A DNA stretch of 64,000 nucleotides from Candidatus Acidiferrales bacterium (lineage in GTDB: Bacteria > Bacteroidota > Ignavibacteria > Kryptoniales > JAKASW01). How positions within the stretch are numbered: position 1 is the first letter of the stretch; each line of letters starts with the position of its first letter. Of this stretch, positions 27,606-35,700 are shown piece after piece. Under the pieces are notes generated by a model. It was given only the letters and a program-made list of their open reading frames with translations. It was not told where the DNA came from and searched no databases. The translations under genes and the position numbers were made by a program. The stretch spans positions 1-64,000 of the forward strand of contig DATJAY010000023.1 of assembly GCA_035515795.1 (NCBI GenBank), in the 5' to 3' direction.

Positions 27606-28466
27606 ATGACCTGGCTTTCGTTCGCGTTTATATCTGCCATTCTCTCCGCAACCGCCGCGGTGACGCAGAAAAAGATCCTCTTCAAGATCGACGCCCTGAC
27701 ATTTTCATTCCTGCTTTCCGCAGTCATCATGATAATGTCTTTCGGTGCACTGCTCATAGTCGATGTTACAGACGTCTCTGGCATAACGCTGGCCATCCTC
27801 ATACTCAAGGGCGTCATCAATGCGTTTGCATTTGTGCTCGTAATGATGATGTTGGAACGCTCTGACATAAGCGGAACACTCCCTCTCCTCGCATTGACTC
27901 CGGGCATCACGGCAGTCCTGGCATTTGCCGCAATCGGCGAGACGATCACTGCAATAGAAATGATTGGATTGTTGCTTATGATTGGAGGAGTCCTCCTCCT
28001 GGAGCGGAGACCGACCGGACTCGGAAATTTTAGGGCACAGCGGTACATCTGGGCGGCCCTATTGCTGTTTGCAGTCTCAGCCGTGATGGATAAAGTCCTC
28101 GTGAGCGGCTACAAGACTTCGCCAATTGTGGTCCTTTTTTACCAGCACGCGGTCTTTCTAGTAGTGTATGTAATTTTGTTTTTCAATCGGAGAAATTCTC
28201 TTCGCCAATTGCTTACGAGAAAACATATCCCGGTTCTGCTTCTCATCGGCTTGGTGGCACTGTTTACTATCGGATACCGCCTAACGCAGCTTGATGCGGT
28301 GAAAACCGGAAATGTTGCTATGGTTCTTGCAGTCAAACGCACTTCGGTTTTTTATGCATCCCTCATCGGTGGAAAGATGTTCAGCGAAAAGCATCTCCTC
28401 ATACGCCTCGCAGGTGCTGCAGTCATAATTGCCGCCGGCTTCATTATCCTTCGCAACGTGGCATAA
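27606..28466 (+). CDS. EamA/DMT-family transporter
   Basis: A 286-residue protein of about ten transmembrane helices arranged as two EamA repeats (about 1-135 and 145-285), with the typical first-repeat end LALTPGITAVLAFAAIGETITAIEMIGLLLMIGG (by parts) and second-repeat start near WAALLLFAVSAVMDKVLV. DMT carriers export or import small metabolites. It starts 19 bp after the TonB receptor gene, in the same direction, so the two may handle the same compound across the outer and inner membranes; this is inference. Confidence 0.85.
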   Translation: MTWLSFAFISAILSATAAVTQKKILFKIDALTFSFLLSAVIMIMSFGALLIVDVTDVSGITLAILILKGVINAFAFVLVMMMLERSDISGTLPLLALTPGITAVLAFAAIGETITAIEMIGLLLMIGGVLLLERRPTGLGNFRAQRYIWAALLLFAVSAVMDKVLVSGYKTSPIVVLFYQHAVFLVVYVILFFNRRNSLRQLLTRKHIPVLLLIGLVALFTIGYRLTQLDAVKTGNVAMVLAVKRTSVFYASLIGGKMFSEKHLLIRLAGAAVIIAAGFIILRNVA

Positions 28467-28724
28467 TAATCGACCTCAACCGCTCTCTCTTATTTCAAAG
28501 GGGAGTCATAGTGTGGTGACTTGAATTAAGCTGGGACTAACACATTCGACGGATTAAGTGGTGACAAGAATGATTTGGGGGAGAAGGTTCTAAAACTCTT
28601 TCACTGTCTCTCATTCATGAACAGCCTGCCTTGTAATCGTTCCAAACCAGAGGCAACTTGTAGTGAGAGGTCCGCATCGGGGAGCCACTGAGGTCAGCGC
28701 TAATATTCCATGGAGATGATTCGT

Positions 28725-29470
28725 TCATTCAAGAGTCTGCTTTTGAAGGTTTTGTATGACATCAGGGACAAATCGTTCGCTCAGGCCACTTCCAAATGAG
28801 AATGTGTAGAGCAAAAGCAGGTTTGAGCCTATGAATGTCAGAACTACTCCGGACTGTTGCATTAGAATTAGAATACGCGTGAATCCATTCAAAGTGGTGT
28901 GCATCCATGATGAATATTTTGGAATCAAGATACCTCTAAACCGAGTCAAAACGGAGACGAGAGATCCGCACGCGCCGAAGGTACCACCCATGAGAATATG
29001 GTAAATTAGCGTTTTGCCGAAATATTGAGAGTACAAGAGTGGGGGACGATTGACAAGGCAGCAAATACTATTGCCGCAAAAACATACTTGAGATGTACAG
29101 ATTCGGTTGATTTACTCTCGATGAATTGTTCAACCTCCGCAAAATAATTTGTCTCTTTAAGAGATTTTCCAGATTTTAGTGCGACATAAAAGGCTGTCGC
29201 GATTAGAGTCTGGGCAAGATATTGTCGTCTTTTGGGAATTGAAACTGTTACTCTTGAAAGGAGTGCCTTGGAAGTTACAATAACTTCAGATGCATTGGTA
29301 AATTTGGGAATAATATATTCGTAAACGAAAGATCTTTCACGTTCTATAAAATAGATAGCGATATCAGGCTCATCTACAACAATAAATTTGATGATCCGGC
29401 CTTCACGGTTTGTACCTCCAACTTTATATCCTAGCCAGGGAACGTAGTTGGATTTGTCATCTTCTATCAT
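28725..29470 (-). pseudogene. Frameshifted membrane protein (uncharacterised family)
   Basis: Two overlapping reading frames together make one plausible protein of about 248 residues: a soluble N-terminal part (29470 down to about 29050) and a membrane part (from about 29045 to 28725). Adding one C to the C5 run at 29041-29045 (coding strand) joins them as FAALSIVP-PLLYSQYFGKTL, giving a clean transmembrane hairpin. The C-terminal GSGLSERFVPDVI is typical of an uncharacterised bacterial membrane family. The 5' part has an excellent ribosome site (GGAGG) and an upstream promoter, so the gene was recently functional. It could be a true mutation or a homopolymer sequencing error. Confidence 0.6.
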
Positions 29471-29634
29471 TTAAACACCTCCATAACAAGTCGAATATAA
29501 GTGTTGCCTAATTACAGCTAGTCTGCAAAAAATCAAAGCAGCAGTTCAGCAGAAAGAGTGTTGTCATTGCTTCTTTTGTCTAGAAATCCTCTGCACGTCT
29601 TCAATGGCAATCTTCACTATGCTGGCTACGCAAG

Positions 29635-29663
29635 ATGTTAATCCGCGGTTCTCAGAAAGTCAA
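29635..29663 (-). promoter_or_regulatory. Promoter of the frameshifted membrane-protein gene
   Basis: TTGACT (29658-29663), 17-base spacer, TAACAT (29635-29640). The element closely resembles the one at 33563-33591: both begin TTGACTTTCTG, share a CCGC in the spacer and run into TTAA-ATCTT. Confidence 0.5.
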
Positions 29664-29757
29664 GGGTGCCTGCATGTAAGCGTTACACAAGGTGGATCAA
29701 AGGGAGAGGGGGAACTAATTTAGACTTAGTTTAGTTCTAGATTCTGGATAAAGAAGA

Positions 29758-30111
29758 ATGATAAGAACACTAAGCATACCGCTCCCCCTCACGGTTATCG
29801 TGTTATTGCTTTGCGCTTCGACATCACAAGCACAAATTACCGCGACCGCAAGAGTAACTTTGACTGTAATCCCCGCTCCCGGAATCAGCTTCGCTTCGGC
29901 AAATCCTGTGGGAAATACCTCGCGGCTGAATCAGGCTAACGATGGCGGGATTACATTTTGCACCTCCAGCAACGTTGCCGTCATTCTGAACTCTTTTGGG
30001 GAAAAGAAAATGTTGGATTCAGATCATCTCGGTCATGGGGCGACGAAAACTCTAACCACAAAAGAGCTCAACGGCCTATCGAAGGTCGAAGTAATATACA
30101 TCGGAAACTAA
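29758..30111 (+). CDS. Small secreted protein, unknown function
   Basis: A 117-residue protein with a clear signal peptide (hydrophobic 7-21, cleavage near SQAQ) and a short beta-rich mature part starting ATARVTLTVIPAPGISFAS. No recognised family; the opening resembles the N-terminal strands of pilin- or adhesin-like subunits but this is weak. The ribosome site is AAAGAAGA. The gene is on the plus strand, convergent with the cupin gene. Confidence 0.55.
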   Translation: MIRTLSIPLPLTVIVLLLCASTSQAQITATARVTLTVIPAPGISFASANPVGNTSRLNQANDGGITFCTSSNVAVILNSFGEKKMLDSDHLGHGATKTLTTKELNGLSKVEVIYIGN

Positions 30112-30201
30112 AGCCTCAATCTTCTCTTCTGTCGCACAAATCTCCTGGACCTTTTAAATAACGTGATGGCCGCTCCCGGTATCTTGACTGGAATTGGTTT
30201 A

Positions 30202-30567
30202 TCACTCAATATCCCTGTGAACCGTCTGCGGAGAGAATGCCGGCAGACATACGGAAATATATTCGGCTCCCTGCGGTCTTGGAGTGCTGTACTGGACCCA
30301 CTCACCATGGTGTGCGATGATTGCCTGGCCTGCTCTGACTTCGAAGACCTCCATCGTAGTTGCAACGCGCAGTAAGCCTCGAAGGACAACAGTATACTCA
30401 TCGAACTCCGGTGTCTGACCCGGTTCAATCCACCCTTCCGAACTTTTCATTCTCGCAATGCTGACCGCCGGGGTTTTTGAGCTCACATTGCCGATAAACT
30501 CTTCGATGATTTTCGGTTTGTTTCCCGCGGCCTGAACTTTAACCGGAGATTTGATAATCGTTGGCAT
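30202..30567 (-). CDS. Cupin-domain protein
   Basis: A 121-residue single-domain cupin: the first motif region (GQTPEFDEYTVVLRGLLRV) and second (VRAGQAIIAHHGEWVQYSTPRPQGAEYISVCLPAFS) are present, with an HH pair and Glu residues that could bind a metal. It begins 4 bp after the stop of the PH-like membrane protein gene, so the pair is one unit. Function cannot be assigned from sequence. Confidence 0.7.
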   Translation of the reverse strand: MPTIIKSPVKVQAAGNKPKIIEEFIGNVSSKTPAVSIARMKSSEGWIEPGQTPEFDEYTVVLRGLLRVATTMEVFEVRAGQAIIAHHGEWVQYSTPRPQGAEYISVCLPAFSPQTVHRDIE

Positions 30568-30571
30568 TTAT

Positions 30572-31075
30572 TTATCCTTGCATGATAGTTTGTCCAGCAT
30601 GTCCGAGAATGGCAAGATGGCGAATGAAATCTTCCGGCTCACCTGGCGAAATCACCACCGTGCGATTCGGGTAACGCAGCACTATTGTCTTATGCTGGTC
30701 GGTGACAAACGCGCGAAAAGCGCCCAGACGTGCGTTGCGGTAGAATCCCGTAAACGAAAACATTCCGCCATTTCCAAAAGTGCGAATGCTTCCCCGCATC
30801 GCGTCCGGATCGAACCGTGCCGAAGCTATGCCTGCCAGCGGCAGCCGCGTCGTCCAGAAAAGACGGTGTACCAGGATGGCATTCGGAGTGATGGTGTATC
30901 CTCTGATCGCAAAAGGCACCGTACCAATGAGCAGGGCTGGTGGCAATAAACCCGGCCAGGACATGAGCCGATGATCGACGCGTACCGCGAGAAATGCGAC
31001 GCCTAGACACAGGATTGTTGACAGTGATGAAATGACCATGAGCGACGTGCTCCATGGAGCTTTGTAGTCTCTCAT
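30572..31075 (-). CDS. Membrane-anchored bacterial PH-like domain protein
   Basis: A 167-residue protein with two N-terminal transmembrane helices (about 10-28 and 40-57) and a C-terminal domain of the bacterial PH-like type (GYTITPNAILVHRLFWTTRLPLAGIASARFDP split across strands; TDQHKTIVLRYPNRTVVISPGEPEDFIRHL). The ribosome site GGGGAGA is strong. It is co-transcribed with the downstream cupin gene. Role unknown. Confidence 0.65.
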   Translation of the reverse strand: MRDYKAPWSTSLMVISSLSTILCLGVAFLAVRVDHRLMSWPGLLPPALLIGTVPFAIRGYTITPNAILVHRLFWTTRLPLAGIASARFDPDAMRGSIRTFGNGGMFSFTGFYRNARLGAFRAFVTDQHKTIVLRYPNRTVVISPGEPEDFIRHLAILGHAGQTIMQG

Positions 31076-31123
31076 GATTGTGTCTCCCCTGCGTGGTTAA
31101 TCGTTTCCTCGCTCGTTTATTGC

Positions 31124-32605
31124 TTACTGCCCATTTATTTGATTGTATCTATCGCATGCATCTTCACATCCTAAGTCACACGCATGCTTCAAATCATTCA
31201 ATGCATCCTGCTTCCTCCCCAGATGAAGATAGCATAAAGCCCGGTTAATATAGCCGTTGTAGTCATCGGGTTTAGAATCGATCGCACGGCTATTATCTGA
31301 GACGGCATCTTCATATTTCCCCTGCTGATAGTGAATCCATCCTATATTGTTATATGCACTGGTATATCCTGAATTGAGAGCGATCGTGTGCTCGAAATCC
31401 GAAATGGCTTCATCGTAACGATTGAGGTTTCTATAGCAGATGCCGCGGTTATAGAAAGAAAGGTAATCGCCCGGATCCGCTTTGATCGCCAACGTGTATT
31501 CCTGTATTGCCTCTTCGAATCGCTGCGCCTGCAGCAAATCATATCCCTTCTTTGCATGACCATGCGCCTCAGCACTTTTGCTATTCAAGTAGCTCTTGGT
31601 CTGTTGAAGATTTTCATCTGCGGGACTGATTTTTGAAGCGTAGTCGATTATCGAGCGTGCCTGGACAAAATTGCCTAAAGCGTATAGTGCACCAGCCTCC
31701 GCGCGAAGGAATGTTGAGTTCTGGGGGGATAACTGGACTGCGTTTTCGTAATCCTCCAGCGCCTGCTGATATTTCCTTATACTGTAATAACAATCACCCC
31801 GGTAGTCATAAAATTCCGCGCGGTCTCCGAAGGAAATTGCTTCGTTGTACTTTACAATTGCAGATTCGTAGTCCCCCTCATATTCGAGATCCATGCCTTC
31901 ATCAAATGGGATATAACCTCTGAGCACTTTCAGCTGAGGATTCAAGGATAAATATTTTTGGCTTTCATCGGCAAGCTGGAGCATCTCCTCATGAGATCCA
32001 CCCCATCGAGGCCAGAGACTTTTCATATATGAAACCCAGATTCCAAGACTCGTCGGATCTATTTTTAAGGCCGCATCAAAAAAATTTCTCGTGGCAAGTT
32101 TGCCGCCCATATGCATGCTGATGGTGATGAAGACATCGTAGCAAGCAAGATTGCGCTCGTCAATTTTCAGCCCCTCGGAAGCGTCCAGCACGGCCTTTTT
32201 AAAGTATTCACGCATTCCATTCCATTGCTCTTCAGTAACATCTTTAGCCCAACCGACTCCCCGGAGACGCCACCCTACCCTCATATAGTAACGGGCTCGT
32301 GCTGCATACGCATTCGCACACTCAGGGTAACGCCGGATCCAATCATTAAGGCTCACCTCTATCGTCGAATCAGGTATTTCAAATGTGCTGAAGGCACGCC
32401 AATAATACTCTTCGAGTGTCTTGTCTTTCTCCAGAATCTCGGTGACATCGTCTAATTTCTTCATCAAGGGTTCGTACAAACCGCTCTTGAGTAAATACAG
32501 CAGCGTAAGCTTGTCCGGACCACCATGTGGAGCTGTACTTTGAGCATACGCGCAAAACGAGGAAAGAATGAGAACGACTGTAAGACGATAACCGGTAAGT
32601 TTCAT
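31124..32605 (-). CDS. Secreted tetratricopeptide-repeat protein
   Basis: A 493-residue protein from the ATG at 32605, which has a good ribosome site (GGGAG) and a signal peptide (MKLTGYRLTVVLILSSFCAYAQ by parts). The C-terminal half (about 240-490) contains at least six TPR units, e.g. AIVKYNEAISFGDRAEFYDYRG, ALEDYENAVQLSPQN, AIQEYTLAIKADPGDYLSFYNRG, AISDFEHTIALNSGYTSAYNN. TPRs mediate protein-protein contact, probably in the periplasm. No enzymatic domain seen. An upstream in-frame start at 32650 would bury the signal peptide and is unlikely. Confidence 0.8.
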   Translation of the reverse strand: MKLTGYRLTVVLILSSFCAYAQSTAPHGGPDKLTLLYLLKSGLYEPLMKKLDDVTEILEKDKTLEEYYWRAFSTFEIPDSTIEVSLNDWIRRYPECANAYAARARYYMRVGWRLRGVGWAKDVTEEQWNGMREYFKKAVLDASEGLKIDERNLACYDVFITISMHMGGKLATRNFFDAALKIDPTSLGIWVSYMKSLWPRWGGSHEEMLQLADESQKYLSLNPQLKVLRGYIPFDEGMDLEYEGDYESAIVKYNEAISFGDRAEFYDYRGDCYYSIRKYQQALEDYENAVQLSPQNSTFLRAEAGALYALGNFVQARSIIDYASKISPADENLQQTKSYLNSKSAEAHGHAKKGYDLLQAQRFEEAIQEYTLAIKADPGDYLSFYNRGICYRNLNRYDEAISDFEHTIALNSGYTSAYNNIGWIHYQQGKYEDAVSDNSRAIDSKPDDYNGYINRALCYLHLGRKQDALNDLKHACDLGCEDACDRYNQINGQ

Positions 32606-32971
32606 AACTGTCTCCCTGCCTGACGATATTTCAAACTTAGATAAACTCAAACCATAAATGGAAACTTAAGCGTTCGCACACCGGAAGTATTTCCACACCA
32701 TTTCTTCCACAATATGTCCGCCGACCTTGCCTTTGAAATTTATGTTTTGCTTCTGCGATATGCAAATATCCGCGGCATAACTAAGAAAGCTTGAATTCAT
32801 TTTAGGTCACTTGCCGGCTTCGCCTGATCCAGGAAAGAATTATTGATGGCTGGCCAGACAATAGATTTGCCACTTCTAACACCATTCTAATTTCCCTTCA
32901 AAGTGGACATTGAATAACCCAAGGAGCCGGGGATCTGCCTCTCTTTTGCCGTTGTTCCAATTAGAAATCTC
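32606..32971. other. Intergenic region with one possible tiny gene
   Basis: A 366-bp region between the barrel protein and the TPR gene. The only coding-like signal is a 44-codon reading frame at 32666-32800 on the minus strand. The rest shows no recognisable structure. Confidence 0.4.
32666..32800 (-). CDS. Possible 44-residue protein with a K-V-G-G-H-I-V motif
   Basis: A short ATG-initiated frame whose second half reads N-F-K-G-K-V-G-G-H-I-V-E-E-M-V. This GxVGGxxVxxMV pattern recalls the C-terminal half of alpha/beta small acid-soluble proteins, but the rest does not match and no good ribosome site is seen. It may be a gene remnant. Confidence 0.25.
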   Translation of the reverse strand: MNSSFLSYAADICISQKQNINFKGKVGGHIVEEMVWKYFRCANA

Positions 32972-33523
32972 TCACTCTTTGAGTGCTACTCCAAGGGAAA
33001 GTCCTGCCCATGGTACAAATTCTTTGAAGGTAAACAGAGGAGTGAAACCGATTCGAAATATTACGCCGCTATCTCTCGGCTGCATCCTGTACCCAATTGT
33101 CGCCGCGCCTAACAAAACGTTTGCCCTATTCTGGTGAGCTGTGCCAAAAAATATTTCTTCACCTTGAAATGAAATGACGGCGGGCACTAAACCAATTCCC
33201 AACTCAAGGTGGTGATCCCCCTGTCCGGTAAGATAGTTGACCATGATAGGAAAGGCTGTGAATTTCAACTCACCCGCAACAAGCAAGGCAAACGCGGGGA
33301 GCGACCAAGTGGTGAATCCCACCCTCAAACTGAAATTCGGGGTGAAGCGGTGATCACAATTGATTGAATAGAGGATACCTGGTCCAAAACCTTCAGCATA
33401 TATCGCGTCTCGAGTGTAATGATTCACACTTTCCTGAGCAAAGAGAGGACTCGTGGCGACAGCGATAACAAAGCAAGGCATCAACATTGAGGGGAACACG
33501 AATTTCGTGCGATGGATCCTCAT
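32972..33523 (-). CDS. Outer-membrane beta-barrel-like protein
   Basis: A 183-residue protein with a signal peptide (to about 29, LFAQE) and regularly alternating strands (GILYSINCDHRFTPNFSLRVGFTTW; HHLELGIGLVPAVISF; IFRIGFTPLFTFKEFVPWAGLSLGVAL by parts), consistent with a small OmpW/OmpX-like barrel. The likely function is structural or unknown. A promoter (TTGACT-N17-TAATAT) precedes it, and it stands alone downstream of the cysteine operon terminator. Confidence 0.65.
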   Translation of the reverse strand: MRIHRTKFVFPSMLMPCFVIAVATSPLFAQESVNHYTRDAIYAEGFGPGILYSINCDHRFTPNFSLRVGFTTWSLPAFALLVAGELKFTAFPIMVNYLTGQGDHHLELGIGLVPAVISFQGEEIFFGTAHQNRANVLLGAATIGYRMQPRDSGVIFRIGFTPLFTFKEFVPWAGLSLGVALKE

Positions 33524-33562
33524 AAAACAACCCCTTTCTCACGTAATTATGAAATACAAAAG

Positions 33563-33591
33563 ATATTAAGCGGCGGATTACAGAAAGTCAA
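33563..33591 (-). promoter_or_regulatory. Promoter of the barrel-protein gene
   Basis: TTGACT (33586-33591), 17-base spacer, TAATAT (33563-33568) on the minus strand, about 40 bp upstream of the ATG. Nearly the same sequence precedes the membrane-protein pseudogene at 29.6 kb. Confidence 0.55.
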
Positions 33592-33701
33592 GCTCATGTC
33601 CGCGTTCTCTGAAGATTTGAGCGAGAAATACGATTTCGGGTCTAAGATGAAATCGGAAACTTAGACTCCACCCTTCAAGACTTTGTTTAGGAAGGACAAA
33701 G

Positions 33702-33729
33702 GCAGGACAAGATTAGGATCATGTCCTGC
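33702..33729 (-). terminator. Stem-loop at the end of the cysteine operon
   Basis: Arms GCAGGACA/TGTCCTGC around a 12-base loop, a few bases after the cysO-moeZ stop, followed on the coding strand by CTTTGTCC. It is a plausible end for the 13-kb transcript; the U-run is short. Confidence 0.45.
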
Positions 33730-33735
33730 ATAGAT

Positions 33736-35184
33736 TCAGTATCTTGGCAAGCTCGGATCTATTTTCTCGACCCACTCGTCGATTCCGCCGACCAGATTCT
33801 TCACGCTCTTAAATCCGTTTCTGCGAAGGAAGTCTGCCGCTCTTCCACTCCGTCCTCCGGACTTGCAGTGTACCACGATCTCTTTCGAGGGATCCAATTC
33901 ATCAATCCTTTTTGGCAGTGTGGAAAGAGGAATTAGATATGCGCCGATATTGACAATCTCATACTCATGCGGCTCGCGAACGTCGAGGAGAAAAACGTCG
34001 TCGCCTCGATCCAGTCTTGTTTTTAGCTGCTCAACCGTGATTTCAGTTTCGCCATCGACGACCTCTGCGGGCTGAGTCACGTGAGGTGCAATCCCACAGA
34101 ATTGCTCATAGTCGATCAACTCGTGAATCGTCGGGTTGTCTCCGCAGATCGGGCACTCGGGATTTTTCCGGAGCTTCAGTTCGCGGAATTTGAATTTCAG
34201 TGCATCGAACAAGACGAGCCTGCCTATCAACGGCTCGCCCTCTCCCAGAATAAGCTTGATCACCTCGAGTGCCTGTAATGACCCGATTATTCCCGGCAAA
34301 ACTCCGAGCACTCCGCCTTCCGCACAGCTTGGAACCAGTCCCGGCGGAGGCGGCGCAGGGTAAAGACATCTGTAACACGGCCCGCGTTTCGCATCGAACA
34401 CGCTCACCTGTCCATCAAACCTCAGGATGGAGCCGTAAACGTTCGGCTTTCCCAATAGAACACAGGCATCATTTACCAGATACCGGGTCGGGAAATTGTC
34501 CGTCCCATCGACGATCACGTCATAGTCTCCAAATAGGCCCAGGGCATTCGCAGACGAGAGTCTTTCTTCATAAGTCTCGACTTCGACATTCGGATTGATT
34601 CCATTTAGAGTCTCGCGTGCTGAATCCAATTTCGGTCTTCCAATATCCGGGGTTGAATGCATAACCTGTCTCTGTAAATTTGTCAAATCGACGACATCGA
34701 AGTCTACAATACCGATCTTGCCGACACCTGCCGCAGCAAGATACAGCCCCAGCGGAGATCCAAGTCCGCCTGCGCCGATCATTAAGACTTTTGCGGCCTT
34801 CAGTTTCTTTTGTCCGGATAATCCAACTTCAGGAATAATCAGATGCCTGCTATAGCGAAGCACCTCTTCGTTGGAAAGCTGGACCTCGTCTTCGATTGTG
34901 GTGACATCCACACCACCAGCAATTGATGGTACGATGCTCACCGTATCGGACTCCTTCACCGGAGTTTTTTCTTTCTCGAGGTATCGAATATCCTCGTCGT
35001 TGATATAGATGTTCACATAACTTCTCAGATCGCCATTCTCGCCATACAGATGCTGACGAACGTCTCCATATTTTGAAGTTAGATCCTGCAGTACTTCACT
35101 TATTGTATTGCCGTTGACTTCGACCGTATCTTTTTTGTCCGTGTATGGACGCAACGGCGTCGGAATGAAAACCTTTATTGACAT
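33736..35184 (-). CDS. Sulfur-carrier CysO fused to MoeZ (E1-like adenylyltransferase + rhodanese)
   Basis: A 482-residue three-domain protein. Residues 1-91 are a complete ubiquitin-like CysO/MoaD-type carrier ending in IVPSIAGG (Gly 90-91). About 100-370 is a MoeB/ThiF-type E1 domain: LRYSRHLIIPEVGLSGQ, nucleotide site GAGGLGS (137-143), and zinc-binding CYRC and CPIC. About 390-482 is a rhodanese with active-site CKSGGRS (Cys 440). In mycobacteria separate MoeZ adenylylates and thiocarboxylates CysO. Here the carrier's GG is internal (followed by VDVTT), so a protease must free it; a JAMM protease gene is immediately upstream. Last gene of the cysteine operon; good ribosome site (AGAGG). 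Confidence 0.9.
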   Translation of the reverse strand: MSIKVFIPTPLRPYTDKKDTVEVNGNTISEVLQDLTSKYGDVRQHLYGENGDLRSYVNIYINDEDIRYLEKEKTPVKESDTVSIVPSIAGGVDVTTIEDEVQLSNEEVLRYSRHLIIPEVGLSGQKKLKAAKVLMIGAGGLGSPLGLYLAAAGVGKIGIVDFDVVDLTNLQRQVMHSTPDIGRPKLDSARETLNGINPNVEVETYEERLSSANALGLFGDYDVIVDGTDNFPTRYLVNDACVLLGKPNVYGSILRFDGQVSVFDAKRGPCYRCLYPAPPPPGLVPSCAEGGVLGVLPGIIGSLQALEVIKLILGEGEPLIGRLVLFDALKFKFRELKLRKNPECPICGDNPTIHELIDYEQFCGIAPHVTQPAEVVDGETEITVEQLKTRLDRGDDVFLLDVREPHEYEIVNIGAYLIPLSTLPKRIDELDPSKEIVVHCKSGGRSGRAADFLRRNGFKSVKNLVGGIDEWVEKIDPSLPRY

Positions 35185-35240
35185 ATATTTAACCTCTATT
35201 TGGAATACCGGTTAGTCTTTAGTTTTTGTTTTGCTGCTAC

Positions 35241-35690
35241 CTACTGCCTGCTGTTTACTTCTTCTTCCACCAGAAATTCTTTCCGATCGAATCGATCCCT
35301 GGTGTCACTCAACAGCCATGCACTTATGTCCCTGGCCTTCCCTTGCGAAACAGATACAACAATGTATGTGAACCAGGGGAGCGCATGGTCCCTATCAAAT
35401 TCCGAAGGAACCGCCGGATGATCAGGATGAGAATGATAGAAACCGAGCAGATCTAATTTTCGCTCGACGGCGATCCTCTCCATCTGCAAATATTGTTTCG
35501 GGGTCACGAAAAATCTTCTTCCGCGATTTTCACCCTGTTCGTTATCAAGCTCAACCACTTCTTCGACCATCTGGTTATTACCGTCACTTCGACCGAGCAT
35601 GATACCGCAACACTCTTCGGGATATGCCCGCTCGCCGTGTTTTTCAATTTGGGAAATCGCATCCTTGGGAATTTTGATCACTGACAGCAT
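35241..35690 (-). CDS. JAMM/MPN+ metalloprotease (Mec-like)
   Basis: A JAMM-family zinc protease with the full signature: an N-terminal Glu in YPEECCGIMLG, then HSHPDHPAVPSEFDRDHA with the two His and the Asp. Mec-type enzymes release cysteine from CysO-Cys in mycobacteria. The domain begins naturally at the Met encoded at 35690; longer starts (35720, 35741, or GTG at 35750) would overlap the end of cysM. It sits between cysM and the CysO-MoeZ fusion, so it probably both trims the fusion after Gly-Gly and frees cysteine from the carrier. Confidence 0.88.
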   Translation of the reverse strand: MLSVIKIPKDAISQIEKHGERAYPEECCGIMLGRSDGNNQMVEEVVELDNEQGENRGRRFFVTPKQYLQMERIAVERKLDLLGFYHSHPDHPAVPSEFDRDHALPWFTYIVVSVSQGKARDISAWLLSDTRDRFDRKEFLVEEEVNSRQ

Positions 35691-35700
35691 CTCTTGTTTT

